This document shows positions 22,601 to 36,909 of a stretch of 64,000 bases of DNA, piece after piece. The notes under the pieces were generated by a model. It was not told where the DNA came from and searched no databases. It worked only from the letters and a program-made list of their open reading frames with translations. Origin of the DNA: Archilochus colubris (lineage: Eukaryota; Chordata; Aves; Apodiformes; Trochilidae); the NCBI GenBank assembly GCA_023079485.1, contig CM041089.1, forward strand, positions 14,399,001 to 14,463,000, written 5' to 3'. Both the position numbers and the translations under genes were made by a program. Within the stretch, counting starts at the first letter, position 1. Each line of letters opens with the position of its first letter.

Positions 22601-25600
22601 TTTTTCCAGGCAGTAACTTGCATTACAACTATCATTAACGCCCATACAGCAGACTAGTGAGGTTATCCCTTCAAAAATTCTTTGATATTTCAATTTTCAA
22701 GTTCACCAGCAGCCTCCTCAGAAATGCCTGTGCTCCTAACAATTCAGCCAGTCTTCAGAATAACCCATCAGCCTCACCACCCACTGTACACAGAGCTTTC
22801 AGGCACTGCTTTTGGAAGCTGAAGCTCACTGAAATAGCATTTGGTAAATATCATTTTGCCATATAAGGCTGTTGGTATTATCAGCTGGGTGCATTTATTA
22901 ACCTTGCTTTGCCTTTTACATTTCACTTCCAAAATGAGGTTGAGGGGGGCGATGAAGTGGGGATAGGAAAGGAAAAGAGAGAAGAGATGGGACTGTGCTG
23001 CAGCTTCATTTCAGGCGTATTTAAAGGCTTGTCTGTCAGTCTGTCAAAATCCTCAGTGCTGAGCTAAATAATAAATAAATAAATAGAAACCAAAGAAGAA
23101 AAAAACCCCACACCACCACAGGGCTGCTGCCTGCAGGAAAATGAAACTGCTGCATTTTAACACTGCAGCAGTACATAACCCTACCAGCTCCACAGGAACA
23201 TAAGGAAGAGGGACCAAGTTATAAATCTTTTTAAAGCAGAACACACACAGCAGAATGAGTTTTACTCAGTGACATTTTCTTTCAGAGGTCAGGGACAAAT
23301 GGCCCTAAGGCAAGAAGTAACCGAAGTCAGCTCAGCCACAAACTCTCACAGTAGCAACAGCAAAGCAAATTTTCCAGTTTGTTCAACAGTTAAAACAACT
23401 TTAATTTTAAATTGCAGCCACAGAGATTTCAGCATTTATGTATCAATACTACAAATAACCAAAAGGAGAAGGTATGGAAGACAAATTCAGCACAAATGGT
23501 ATCACCACCTGGGTAGTCTGGTCTGTCCTCAGGAGATCAAAATCCACAGAGGTACATTAAATGAAATGAAGCTAGCAAATAGTAAACTCTAGCAAATAGT
23601 AAAAAATTAAAAAAAAAATCACTAGGCTTAAGTAGTAGGGTTATCCCAGGCTGCTCTGTATTCCTGAGAAAGTTATCAATACCAGCTGGCTAATCCTGTC
23701 AGTCCCAAGAGGGAAGTCAAGCATTATCTTAGTTTTACAGCAGGGCATCATGAAGAAAAAAAAAAAAAAAAAAACAACTGAAAAGAAAATTAAAGATAAA
23801 ATAACTTGCTAAAGGTTCCACTCTAAGCCAATGCCTGAGCCTGCCAGGGCAAGTGAAAAGTAGTTACTGTTTCTGAATAATCAGCCCTGTAACTACACAA
23901 TGACATGAAGAGAGCCTGTTTTGTAAATGCCCCTATTACTTTTCCCCCAAGAAATGATCCAGCTAGGGTTCTGTAGCATTTTAGAGACTATAAGAGTCCA
24001 AACAGAGATGAAATAATTTGAGAAACCGGGTCCCTTTAATCCAAGAGGCCTTGACCACAGAATAATTTTCACATCAGAATTAGAACTCTAATTCATCTTT
24101 TCCATACACAAAAAAAACCCCAAGCCTGAAGTGAAATCTTACACAAAGCATAGAGTGCATTCTCTATATAGCTGCTCAGCTTACCCACATCTGGGATGCC
24201 ATATTCATTTGTAGCTGATGCATCAAGAGAACAAAACCAAGGCACAACTGCTACCAGTACATAACCAGGTAAAGATGGGGAAGACTGAACTTCCACACAG
24301 GTTCTCAGGTGCCCTGGCACACTTCTCCCATCCTCCAATCCACCTGATTCCTGGTGATGAGAATAATGGCGATAACAGCACAGTGACACAGATCCAGAAA
24401 TCCTGCCTATTTTTGCAGCATTTCCTCTGAGCAGGAAGAGCCCCCTGCAACAAGATGGCAACTGTCCCAGCCTAGCTAGTGGTCTGGCTCTTGCTTTTGC
24501 CAGTAAAGATGCAGTCATGACAAAGGCAAGGACACTGCCTGCATCCTGAAGCTCAATACAGACCAGTCAGGTGGTTTCAGCATATGTCAAATACAAGAGA
24601 AGAATTCCTGCTAAAAGTATTAAAACATTTGCTTGCCTTAATTTGTCTGCTAGCTGAGCTGACAGACTTCTGCTTTAAGGATTAAAGTAATTTTATAAAA
24701 TGCTGGGCCTGTATTTTCAGTTTGAATTTGCTTACAGTATCTTTCCACTTTGTGCTCTGATTTGCTTGAATACTCACTGCAGAGGAGATGTCTTCCTAGG
24801 CTGCTCTTAACTAGAACACTGCTAGAGGTCTTCCTCTCCTGCCAACAATCAGAAGCTTGTTCATAGGTCAAACCCCCCTCTCAGATAAACTTGGGTAAGG
24901 CCTGGAAATGACTGAGACTGCACAGATGTAACTGAGTGAGGAATCTGACCAAGCAACGTTTTAAGAGCAATCAGGAAACAACCAGGAGAGAGATGGGATC
25001 TCACAAATACAAGCGATGGAATAAACCCCAGAGCCAGAAGAAAAACAGCACAGGAGAAACCCCAGAAACACTCAGGTTTACAGGAGGGGGAAATTGGGAA
25101 AAAAAAAAAAGTATAGATTTAACTAATTTCAAAAGGCAATGAAAAACTGTTTAAGGCTGGTGCCTGAGAAGTATAAGATATTTTAAAAGCTGTGACACTC
25201 ATAGCCATGTCTCCAACCAAACAAATGCCTGTGTTGAATGGGGCTATAGCACTTGTGTCATTGCCAAGCTCTAACATAATACTTGGCTTTGTCTTTAGGG
25301 ATGATTTCTGCACAGACATGCATTGCAAACACACAAACAACTCTCAGTCTTCCTCTCTGCTTTCTGCAGGAAAGGACCACTTCAAATACTGCCACTGTAC
25401 CAAAATAGATCTATGGATGAAACACAGAGAGGGCTCCCTTCTTCCCACATTCTCCAGTCACTGAGCTCAGAGTCCAAACCAGAAAGGACCAAGTTCTAAC
25501 CTTCATTCTTGCTGCTCTCCACTGCTCCAGCAACAGAAAGTAGGCAGGAGTCCAGCCTAGCAAATCACCTGGGGATTCCCTCAGAAAGTCCCACCTTTTT

Positions 25601-26184
25601 ACCCATCAGAGGTGAGCACTATATCTAAAAAGTAGCTATATTCCAGCAACCCAAATCTGCTTTAGCACCATCTCATGCCCTTCAAAACCAAATGCAGACC
25701 AGAGAAGCTGTGCCGTTTAGGGCAGCTTTGCTTTAGCCTGATTTCTTAAGGAAACAAAACTGAAACATTCAAAACATCTGTCTGTAATTTCCTCATAACA
25801 CCACAAATGATTACCAAGTTACAACCAAGTCTGAAAGAGCAAAGTGAAAGAGCAAAGGAAGACTCTGCAAGTTTCAGGGAAAGTGCTGAATGTCAGGGAG
25901 ACATTCAGGGACAAAAAATAAAATACAACAAAAAGATTCAAACTATTGCTTCCACACTAGAAAGAGCTGTGATTTAATCCATAATGTATTCCAAGAGAAA
26001 GAAAAAAGATGGACAGGCAGCAGAGACAGGTCCAAGTGAGCCAGAAACAGTCTTTACTGAGCTGAAGGAACAAGGGACAGGACACAGGGTTGGAGGAGGA
26101 GGGGAATACATAGTACAAAATCAGAGGAAATAGGAGTTCCTTAGTTCCACAATTCACTGAGCAAGTAATGGTTTAATTGCACAG
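16675..26184. other. Long non-coding stretch, simple repeats only
   Basis: No gene recognised. Simple tracts seen: (AAT)n at about 20187-20213, A/C-rich 22172-22224, (AAAT)n 23064-23086, an A19 run at 23756-23774, and A12 near 25099. The longest frame is 141 codons on the minus strand (24093-24518), Ser/Leu-rich with no motif. ORF density matches chance for this base composition. This may be a large intron or an intergenic desert. Confidence 0.5.
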
Positions 26185-26402
26185 GATAATACAGAATAGC
26201 AAAAGAGGTGAGGTTGGAAGTGATCTCTGAAGATTATACAACAACATTGGTCAAAGCAGAGCCAACTAGAATAGGCTGCTCAAAGCTCATCTTGTTAGTC
26301 TTTAAATATATACAAGAATGGAGATTTCTCAGCATCTCTAGGCAACCTGTGCCAGGTTCATCCCACCCTCACAGAGAAGCTTCTTCCTATATTTAAAAGG
26401 AA
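26185..26402 (-). mobile_element. Old CR1 3' fragment, minus strand
   Basis: The order aggttggaagtgatctctga, then ggcaacctgtgccag, then acagagaagcttcttcctatatttaa follows the CR1 3' region in reverse complement, with many substitutions and small gaps. It is more diverged than the other copies and has no tail repeats. Confidence 0.65.
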
Positions 26403-26624
26403 CTTCCTTTACACACACAAAGGCACAACTAAAATTAGTGCCTTAGCACTATAGGGATAACACACACATAATGTAACACAAATCATCTTTCCTCTCTGCT
26501 CAAAAACTACATTGGGTTTTGAACCTAACCCAGATACAGTCTGGACGCAGTCTGGATTACGATGCCAAACCTTGAACAAGTTTCCAGTTAGAAGCAGCAA
26601 GGTAACTTAGAAGTTAAAAGCGAG

Positions 26625-26735
26625 AACCACCACTACCTCCTACTCACAAAACCACAAAAAATCCAAGTAGAGAAACCCACAAACCCAAACAAAGCCCCCC
26701 CACAACCAATCCAACCAACCAAGAAAAAAAAAAAT
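26625..26735. repeat. A/C-rich low-complexity tract
   Basis: About 110 bp almost free of G and T (caaacccaaacaaagccccc, aaccaatccaaccaacc, then an A run). It is a simple-sequence region with no unit regular enough to call a microsatellite. Confidence 0.75.
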
Positions 26736-29164
26736 ACATCAAACCAAAATACAGATGATCAGAACTTCAAAAAGAAAACCATAAACCAGTCCTGTACCAG
26801 CTGACAACAGGTCCTCTCAATGTGGCTGCCAAGCTATCCATCATTTGCAATCTGAAACCAAATGAGAGCTTTGGAAAAAAATACTGGGAGAGATAAGGAG
26901 ATTCTAGTAAGGTAAAAATCTAAGTCAAATCCACTCCTTAATCTTAGGAACAGGTCAAAGTTATTAAAAGGACTTCACACAGTCACTGAATGAAACTCAC
27001 ACGGGGTGAATGGCTGGCATGATGAGTAACCCAACCCTCAGCTGGCAAACAGTCAGCAAAAGATGTGAGAAATTTTTAAGCATCCCACGCAGTGCATTTC
27101 ATACCACAAGGGCTTGGAATGTGAAGTCTGCTTTTCCTACTTAAGATTTGTGTTTTAATTCAAATGCAATAAAATGGTAGTCTTAGCAAAGTCTTGTGGT
27201 ACCTTGGACTTTATTAGACCTAAAGTCTAAATTTATTAATTATAAATAAATTCTATAAATTAAAAAATTAATTTAAAAAACAGAAATCATACATCACCAG
27301 CTCATTTTTAGTTACAAATATTTACTGCTGGTTCCTCTTCCTCATCACTTATATTACCACAGGGCAGATGAGCCAACAGTATGAACCTGGGCTCCAATGT
27401 ACCTCACCCTGGACCAAAGCAAAAAACCAATCCCTTATTCAACAAGAGGATCTGTGTAAAAAGCTGATGTCTACATTGCTAGCTACACATAAAATAATAA
27501 AGAAAAAGAGCCAAAGAAGATAAAGAGCTGTGCAATTCTACCAACATTCCCTGCTGGGTGATTATGAAGACCTGGTACATTTTCATTTGCAGCTGAAGGA
27601 CTGCTGTTCAACTTTTGGCAGACTAAAAATTAAGATTTAAAGAGTATGCTTTAGACACACAGAAGAAAATTAAGATATTTTTGGTCCAGACCCACTTGCC
27701 TCTCCCAGAAACCACCTCCTCCATTATTCTTGTTCCAGTCAATAGTGCTTTTAACAGCTAAATGATAAGGGCAGTCAGCTTATGGCACATAAGGCTGAAC
27801 ACACAGAGGAATGACACTGCAAAAGCAGAGCTTCTTAAGGCATATGTAACATGGACATTAAAAACCAGACATCATCACACTGATGGTTCTTCTCCCACAT
27901 TGAGCATATACTGCAAAAGACAGCAAATCAGGAGACTCCCAGGATACAAGACTATGTTGTTTTGTAAGTAGAACCAGGAAGCCAGAAGTACACTCAGTAA
28001 ATGGATGGCTGAAAACAACATCCCAACTTTTTTTAAATAATAATAAATAAAAACTAAACGTTAAGCACTTCACTGGAAATATCAGCATGCCTATAATTCA
28101 CACATGATGTTGGGCCACTGAAACAAAACCCAAAAAGAGACTGTATTTGCACACCCTAAGCCACTTAATGTTGGTTTCTTTTCTCGATTCCCATTAACCC
28201 ATTCATTGCCAGATGATGTTGCAAATCTTGGCACAAAGATTTTACCAGCAATAATCTTCTTTTGTCATTAACTGGTAATTTATCTACTTTTTCCTGAGCC
28301 CCTGATAAAAGCTTTGATTATCAATATATGGATGTTAGATAAAAAACAGGACAGAAGCCTACTATCAGTGGGAAGCTACACAAGTAATCTACCTTCCAAT
28401 GTAAATTCATCCCCTCCACCACCCCAACTTAAAACTGTTTATATGAACAAGAAATGAAAAAAAAATATTCCCCTGTATGCAAGAAAGCCAGAGTAGGAAC
28501 AGCAAAAGTCTAAGAGACAGAAACTGCCTGGCACAGAGAGGTGCAAAACAGGAAGCTCAGCCACTAGAAGTTTGTGAAAGAATAATTTAGGGCAAGTTTA
28601 GGGCTACTTTAATTTATGTCAGTGGACAATGATCTCTGTGCCCTTCAGGAAATAATATAATAATTTTCTTGAAATAAAACAGAGAGCTGACAACTCAAGT
28701 ATTCTATTCTACCCAATGCAGCACTGAGTAGCTCTCCATCAGCTCCCTGCACAGGCCTGAAGGTTACTCTGCACTATACGAAGGCAGCAATGCCATTTGC
28801 AAGAGGATGTACCTGGATTTGTTCAAATATAAACACCATCATTTACATTCTCTGCCCAATTTGCTCTTTAGCCTCAGTCTCAGGCCTTTTTTATCCTTTT
28901 TATTATCCTCCATTTATTATCCTTTAAAAACTATACCCCAAGGTCACTGCTAAAGAAACAGTAGATTCCTGTTTGTGCAGTCCACAGGACAACAGAGACC
29001 TCACAGCCACCTCCTGCATGACACCTTCAAGAAAAAAAAAGCTTGCAGCTACAATAGTAATACATTTTTATGAAAGGAAGCCATACAGTTCCCTCTGTTC
29101 CACCTAAATTCCATTGGAACACAATTTTCAAAAGCTATGAAGCAAAGAAAAAAATCTTCTGAGG
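26736..29164. other. Non-coding stretch
   Basis: No gene recognised. There is an extremely AT-rich patch at 27229-27283. Around 28170-28340 the texture (aatcttggcacaaag, taactggtaattta, agctttgattatcaata) resembles conserved non-coding DNA, but this rests on impression alone. Confidence 0.4.
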
Positions 29165-29360
29165 TTTTTTTGAATGTTTTTTATCAATAAAATTGGTATT
29201 TTTATCAATAATAATTCTATAAACAGAATTAAAAGAATTAAAACAAAATTTAAAATCACATCCCTATTGAAAATTAAAGGTAGAATGTCAAATGCAACTG
29301 AGTGTGCATTATTAATATGCTCTAGAAGCAGGCATTTGAAATTATTATTTGAAATTTGAT
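29165..29360. promoter_or_regulatory. AT-rich block with paired TTTTTATCAATAA motifs
   Basis: The 13-mer TTTTTATCAATAA occurs at 29178-29190 and again at 29199-29211, 21 bp apart start to start (two helical turns). ATTAATATGC and several ATTA/TTAAA words follow. The ATCAAT core resembles CUT/ONECUT-type binding sites. It could be a conserved enhancer or simply AT-rich chance. Conservation cannot be seen from one genome. Confidence 0.25.
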
Positions 29361-32300
29361 TTAGTCACATTTGTGCACCTTTAAAAAAACCTTTCTGAAA
29401 AATTTCACTTCTTCCAGGCAAGGGGTCTCATGGGAATGATATCCAAACTCTCCAAGGAAAAAAAATCTTCAGTTTGCACTTGCCAGCATTTATGTTGGAA
29501 GTGCTTGCACAACTACCCAAGTAGAATGTGATAGTCATATGCAACATATCCAGCAGATCATATTCAAAAGTACAATTCAATATTGTATGAATTTGAAAGT
29601 GCAATCAGAAAATAAGTGACATAAAGACAGTTGGGGAAAGCAGATAAAAATTGCTGTTTGCCAGAAAACCAGAAACAAATAAGGACTTGAAGGAAAACAG
29701 CATGCACTTACAGACACTGCAGAGGAAGACAGTTCAGACTGATTAAGAACACTTCTTATAACAAATTATCCATGTTAGTATACAGATGAGTATGGATGTT
29801 TTGTAGAAAAAAACCCAGTATTTTTAATGCATGAACTGAAAACAGAACAATGTCTGCTTATGGAATATGAGGAAGGAGGAGCATTGTTGGCTGAGACTGC
29901 TGAACATCTCAGGTTTCTTTAAAACAAAAGCAGAAAATTTCTTCGGGATATCTCTTAATAAAAAAATTCCATTATAAACAAAAATCTTCCACCCTTATCT
30001 ATTCATCATGGGCTTGATCCTCCTGCTGAAGTCATCTCAACACTCTGACTGACTTCACCAGGGCAATTTACAGTATCTCAGCAGTCAAAGAGAAGCACAT
30101 CCATTTCTGCCTCTGTCTTTGCTCTACCTGGATGGAAATCTATATCCAGGTTTTCAACTCTTCTGATTTTCACTGTTTTCCTATGTGCCTAATGCCTTCC
30201 TCATGAAGTGCCTCTTACTTCAGAGGGAATTACTTCAAATTTCTCATTTCCTTTCAAATTCCTTCTGAAAGCTGAAATTCTTTCACTACCTACATTTGTT
30301 CTATATTACCTGCCTACTGTTTCTGAGATGGGTATCAACATTTAAATGGCCACTGCAGTTACTGTTTAACTCTCTAAAGTATCTTATGTAGAGTAAATTC
30401 ATGATACACAGAAAAATACTGCAGTGTTGGTGAATCCAAAACAGACATTGGCTGCTCCACCTTATTTACAAAAAGCCACTTAAGGTACTACATTTGCTGT
30501 TCTCATGGAATCATGGGTTTTCTAAAGGTTAGAAAGAATCCCTCTCGAGATGTAAATTCTACTGAGAAGCTTTTTCTAATTTCTCCAACTCTTTCATCAC
30601 TCTAATGCAGTCCTTCCCACTGCAGCAGCACAAAATGACATTAGAGCAGTCACAGAAAGTACAAGAATGCTTGAGGAAGGCAAGAACTCTGTGAAATTAC
30701 TGCTTCGGAAGTTCCTGCTGATAATCTGAGATGTGGGTATATAAATAGTCATAGAGTTCTACTCATTTGACACTATCTGAATTTTAACAGCTCTTGGGTA
30801 AGAAAGCTTATTATGTTTTACATAGAAAAACAACCACCAGGAGCTTGCTCCTGTTTCAAGAAGTTCATAATAATTTTGCTACTGACTAAGTAAAAGATTA
30901 ATTACATTAATGACTAAGTAATAGACAACAGTAATGGAGGCCTCTACCAGGGCTGCAGAAAGGATGGAAGTTAAAAATTATCTTCTTTATAGTCAGCAAA
31001 CAGGAATTGCTTTAAAAAATAAAAACAATTGAAAATCAAAGGGCTATCAGAACTTTGCAGTTCAGTCGTGTGATGTGATGATACCAGTTCCCACCAGGCA
31101 GTAATGGAGGAAAACAGCACCTTTCAGCAACTGGATCAAAAGTATATTAAGTAAAGAAAGACATCATCTCTCATAACTCATAGCCACTACTTGAGAATTC
31201 ACCAAGTCTACAGCACTATGACAGACCCCTTCCTGGCAAAATTTCACTCTTAATATGCCTACTGCCTACAGTATTGCTTGCAATATTATATTTCCATGAT
31301 TATTATTATTCACTGAAGTCTTCACAGGTTATACTGACAAAGGATATGGGTTCATTGCTTTGAAAAAACCTTTAAGAGAAGAAAAAAATATAAAAACATC
31401 AACAGAAATTATACTGACTTTTTTTGTTTAAGATAGTCTTGGAAGGAAGAACAATGATTTGCACCTATATAGTGGCATCATAATTTAGACAGCTGAACAG
31501 AATAAAGGTGTACTCTTTAGATTCTCTGTAGATCAAACATGCTGGGTCATTAAAAAAATAATGAATGAAAAGGATATACTTTGTTTAGCCTACTTACCTA
31601 AGGAAACCAGACTTGTGAGATCACATTAGCTACCAAACACTGCTCGAATGGAGCTGAAGCTTTCAAATTCAACCAGATTTGACACAGACAAACAAAAAAT
31701 TTCATAAATTTCAGTTTCTGTAAGTGGTATGGAGACAGGTGGTTAAGACTAAAGAGAAACACCCTGGTTTAAGCTGTCACTGAATAAAGGGCTATGAAGC
31801 TGGCTAAGGCCCAAATTTAATGATTTCTGTTCTTACATAACCCAACAGCATACTGCTGAACACCTCACTGGTGGCTCATATATAATTAACAGAAAACTTA
31901 CAGCTACTTTGGTGTATAAAGGGACCCCCTGCATTTTTTGCAAAGGCCAAAGAGCCACAGATTTCAATCAGGATTCTTTGTACTGAATGTCTGCAGAACT
32001 AGGCTTAAACAAGAATGAAAGGCACAAAAAAATGGATCAGCAACATTAAATTTTCCACCAAGTTTAACCTAAAGTGAAGAAGGTAATTCCTACTTAGAGC
32101 CAATGCCTTACTGAATGTAGACAAAGCAGCATTTTGGACATTTCATCTAAGCACTGAATTTGTTCCATAGCAAACAATGTTGCTGGAATCTAGACAGTCA
32201 CTGTCCTGTGAAAAAACAAGAAACCCCTCCAAAATGCTGAAGCCCTTCCCAAGAAATACTTCAGTTCCTCATCTTGGCAGTCATTAATAAATATTCACTA

Positions 32301-34841
32301 CAGTCAATATGAATTACTCTCAAAGACTTGCAAGGGTGAAATAGGGGTTGATGAGGCCAAGTGAAACACATGAACAAAGTGGAATTAAAAAGGAAATATA
32401 AAAGAATACAGAAGAAGCTGATTTCACACAGAATGAGTGGCAAAAGGGAAAAAAGCCTCTATTTGAGAAACTAAACTAGTGGTTCATGCTCAGGTCTGAC
32501 TGGGGTTTCTCAGCCACATGTGTTACAGTAACATGACACACATCCTTTGCTCATTACTGTTAACAAGAATATAATTAACTGTAGAAGACTACCAATGAAG
32601 CTTAGATCAACCAACCTTTTCCCACACACCCAGATGTATATATAGTAACATTCTTTTACACTGACAGTTCTGTAAAATATTTGAGTACAATAATTAAGAT
32701 TATGCTCCTGCTGCTTGTATTCTTGCAAAATCATTCAAATGCAGATTACATGAGCTATTCCTCTAGCTGCAGTAAACAAAAGGTATTCTGAATTCAACCT
32801 ATTACAAAAGCAAATCATCTTACTTACAGTTCTTAAATTATACACTAAATTCCCATGTTACACTATTACAAATAATTTTCCTTCATTCCTCTATCATCCC
32901 ACTACTAGCAAAAAGCTAAACACACACACTTTTCATCACTGTCCTGTGTCACCTTTCCCCAATTTCTCTGATTTAGAGGCCCTAATTCTCTCTTTATGGA
33001 ATCAGTCACCCTCAGCAATCTTCATGCAAGAGCAGAGAAGGCAACTCAACACAGATTTTACATACCCAACACAGGATTCTAATCAACACTGTTAACAATG
33101 GTTGCTACTCATGAATTTGAACTGAACACTTTTCTCTGACAGCTTTGCCTACCCACAGCCAGATGTCACCAGGTGCCACTGATGTCCCAGACAGAGCAAC
33201 TGTACCTCTCTGCAGGGACCAAAGGGGCTACTGGTGGTAACCACTTTTCTTTGAGCTATTAAGATGACTCTTGAGACAACTCTACAGAGAGGAAGACCAT
33301 GAGAATTCTACTTACCATTAAGTTCCTTCTCCTGGGAACCCTTTCTAAGTCTGCCCTTAACTATGAACCCACAATCCTTCCCCAAAACCCTCTTCTTTTG
33401 ATCTCAGGAAAAGCAGCTAAGAGTGATTACTATATCTGAATAATACAAAGTATCTAGGAGCAAAAGCTAAACATGCCCATCTGAGATAGCTTTAGGGAGT
33501 CAAGAATCTTTTATTCAAAATAAAAATTATGGATATGAAGATCACTGCAAAACACACAGGACTTTGCAACTTACGATTCCTTTCTATTCATCATTACATT
33601 TGCCAGATTTTATTTCTGACTCTTCTCCATTCCACTGGAAAAATAAACATTCCAAGCCATTACCACCAAGATTTAAAGGGAATATTACAACCCCTATTGT
33701 CTTTAGCGACCTGATCTTTCTGTCACCACGACCCAAATTCAAAGACACCCCTCATGCCAACACACTATGGTTAATCAGGCCCTCATACTGCATTTGTTGT
33801 CATTTCCCTAAAATGCTGCAGGTCAGCTGCTTACCCTCCAAAACAAGAGGGATGAGGACTAACTACATACCACACACTGATCATGCCATCCTGCATGCTC
33901 TGAAACGTGATTAGCACAGAAAATGCGAGAAGATCAGAATGTATCTTCCCATATTTAGCTGTGTATGTTTAATACTGAGTTAGATTTCACCTCAGTGAAT
34001 CATTATTCCGTTGATCAAGGGCAGGCATAGCAAGGAAGGCAGAGATTGACATCAGCTACTTTTAAGACTTCTCTTCCTCTTCCCCCACCTCCAGCTTCTA
34101 TGACACCATGTATTGTGCATTTCATGGGCATTCATGTGTGCAAACAGCAGAGACTTATCTGTAAAGATCAGTTATATGGTAAAACTACAAAAGGAAACTT
34201 TCACTTGTCCAGCTGGTTGAATAACTGCAGAGGCCAACAGCATCAAGCCTCTAAATACATCCTTTTCTTCTCCCTCCACCCCCACATCTCTAATCACTTC
34301 AGAGGAAGATAGGAAGATTAGCAGAGAGGAAAAAAAAAAATAACCAAAGCTGCAGATAACCCTTTCGGACCCCAGCATCAGGGTATGAGACATGGAGCAA
34401 AAGGTTAATGCAGCTATATTCTTCAGGAATCTCAGACACAATTATATTTAAAGGTGAGGGAGGGATGCTGAGAAGCTGCAAGAGTGAAAAAAAGGGAATG
34501 GTGATGAAGACAAAAATGATTTTGTCATCTACAGCTGGCTCTTTGATCACCTGGTGTATCCAGGAAAGGATTTTCAGCAGAAACAGGGCAATTTTATTAC
34601 CAATACATTGCCATCTTTTGGTAGAGTATTTTCATTATCATCATTAGAATGGATTTTAGTAAGAATATAGCTGCAGAAGGATGGGCTGATTGAGCTATGC
34701 AGAGAATAAAGGTGGTAACCAAAACAGTGAGAGAGCGCTACCTTTAGCAGCTGATACACTGAAGAGATTTGAAAAAATAAAATAGAAATAAAAGTCACTT
34801 TCACTAGAAGACGATGTCATCTTTGTCCATGTCTCTGAACG
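29361..34841. other. Long non-coding stretch, nothing recognised
   Basis: Unique-looking DNA without transposon ends. Open frames reach 116 codons (33564-33914) and have no domain. Short A runs occur at 34330-34340. C/T-rich patches around 33700-34290 precede the promoter candidate that follows. No gene is supported. Confidence 0.5.
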
Positions 34842-34920
34842 GTTGCTATGGGGTTGTGAAGAGGAGGGGAAGGATGGGGGGGGTATATAATCAATCATCT
34901 CAGAAGAGCATTGCTTCTTA
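34842..34920 (+). promoter_or_regulatory. TATA-type promoter candidate with RFX-like half-site
   Basis: GTTGCTATGG at 34842-34851 resembles an RFX (X-box) half-site. A G-rich run and TATATAA at 34884-34890 follow. The next 150 bp rise in GC and contain ctgctgccacgcagggcagg. A start near 34915 on the plus strand would fit the spacing. No exon with a clear donor follows before an A run at 35086, so a transcript is not demonstrated. Confidence 0.3.
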
Positions 34921-35085
34921 CAGAGAAAGATCTGGATTTTGACTGTGTCCCTAAGAAAATTGCGGACTGCAGAGCTGCTGCCACGCAGGGCAGGGAGAAA
35001 GCAGGCAGAGCAGAGGCAGCAGCTGGGGATGGAAACGCCTATTAAATCCTTTAGACAACAGATGGGCAAAGCTTGGCTGGGTTAT
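34921..35085. other. GC-richer segment downstream of the TATA candidate
   Basis: Plus- and minus-strand frames of 79-124 codons overlap here. None has a recognisable product. If the TATA motif is real, this would be the transcribed leader. Confidence 0.3.
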
Positions 35086-35127
35086 AAAAAAAAAAAAAAA
35101 AAAAAAAGAAAAAAAAAAGAAAAAACC
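35086..35127. repeat. Poly(A) tract with G interruptions
   Basis: A22 followed by (G)A8-type interruptions, about 42 bp. Such a tract could be a retroposed tail, but no retrogene body precedes it. Confidence 0.85.
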
Positions 35128-36180
35128 ACACCACAATGCATCATGCTTTATTGTCCCACCATAATGAACAACACTTAACACCCACATGCCCAAAGAAGCC
35201 CCTCTATGGCTGATCTTCCCCTTTCCCTAAATTACAATCTTGTGTCTCGATCCACTTTCTGGGGTCCCCCAACCCAATGAATCTGCCACATACCACTGCT
35301 TATTGCACCTCTTCCGAAAATTAAAAAAGGACATTAGGAGATCTGGGCTTCTTTTTAAGGGTTTTTCTTCCAATTAATACTCCCTGCCCTTGAAATTAAT
35401 ATGCTACCCAAGCAAGCAACAGTAAGTCCAGATCTTGAACGCATTTAGGGGATCTAATTATGTCATGTAGGGCAGAAGCACCTGCTCTCTGCTAATTCCC
35501 TCCACTCAGTTTCCTCTTTTCAATATTTCTTACCATTGTTCCATTCAGGGAAATCTGCTGGGAGGGTGTCTCATAAACAAGCTTTAAGAAAAATAATTAA
35601 ATAACCTCCCCTCCCCCAGTCTCTACTAAAAAAAAAACCACAGCATAACCGGAATTAATTCTGCTACAAATCCTCTATTTTTCTTGTATTCCAGACCCTA
35701 CCTACAAAAAACACAAGCCCATCCATCCATATTTGCTAAATGCACACAGACATACTGTACATATTTCCACCCCTCCAACTGCACCTTAAGGACTACACCC
35801 TTTTCAATCATGATGTCATGAAATACTGCTGGTGACTACCCCACTACCACCATCACCACCCTCTTGGTACTACAGGCTGTGAACCTTTCATTTCAATATA
35901 ATTTGATTAAAAAGGAAAATGCTCCTAAGAAGAAATTGATGTGAAAATTCACCACCAGTACATCATCTATTTTTTTTTCTCTGCATGCACTCTGGCTGTC
36001 ATCAGAACAACACCCATTACCAGGAGTAATGAACATAGAGCATCCTGGGCTTTTTTTTTTTTTTTTTCCCCTAAAAAAAGGATAAAATTAATTAAATTAA
36101 AACTAAAAATAAAGTAAAAGATTCCCTACAAATATTATATGCACTAAAACAGCAAACGAGAAAACCTGAACCCTTAAATA
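35128..36180. other. Non-coding stretch between promoter candidates
   Basis: The sequence around 35330-35480 (ttccaattaatactccc, gaaattaatatgct, tctaattatgtcatg) has a conserved-element feel. A T17 run lies at 36051-36067, and ttaattaaattaa at 36087-36099. No gene is seen. Confidence 0.4.

Positions 36181-36909
<729 letters not shown>

Noticed and set aside
24093..24518. 141-codon minus-strand open frame
   Set aside because: No motif, membrane pattern or splice context. Length is compatible with chance in this composition.
34695..35069. 124-codon minus-strand frame at the TATA candidate
   Set aside because: No domain and no donor or poly(A) context. The frame ends in low-complexity Phe/Tyr-rich sequence.
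35086..35127. Poly(A) tract as the tail of a processed retrogene
   Set aside because: No coding or transposon body is recognisable upstream and no target duplication is evident.
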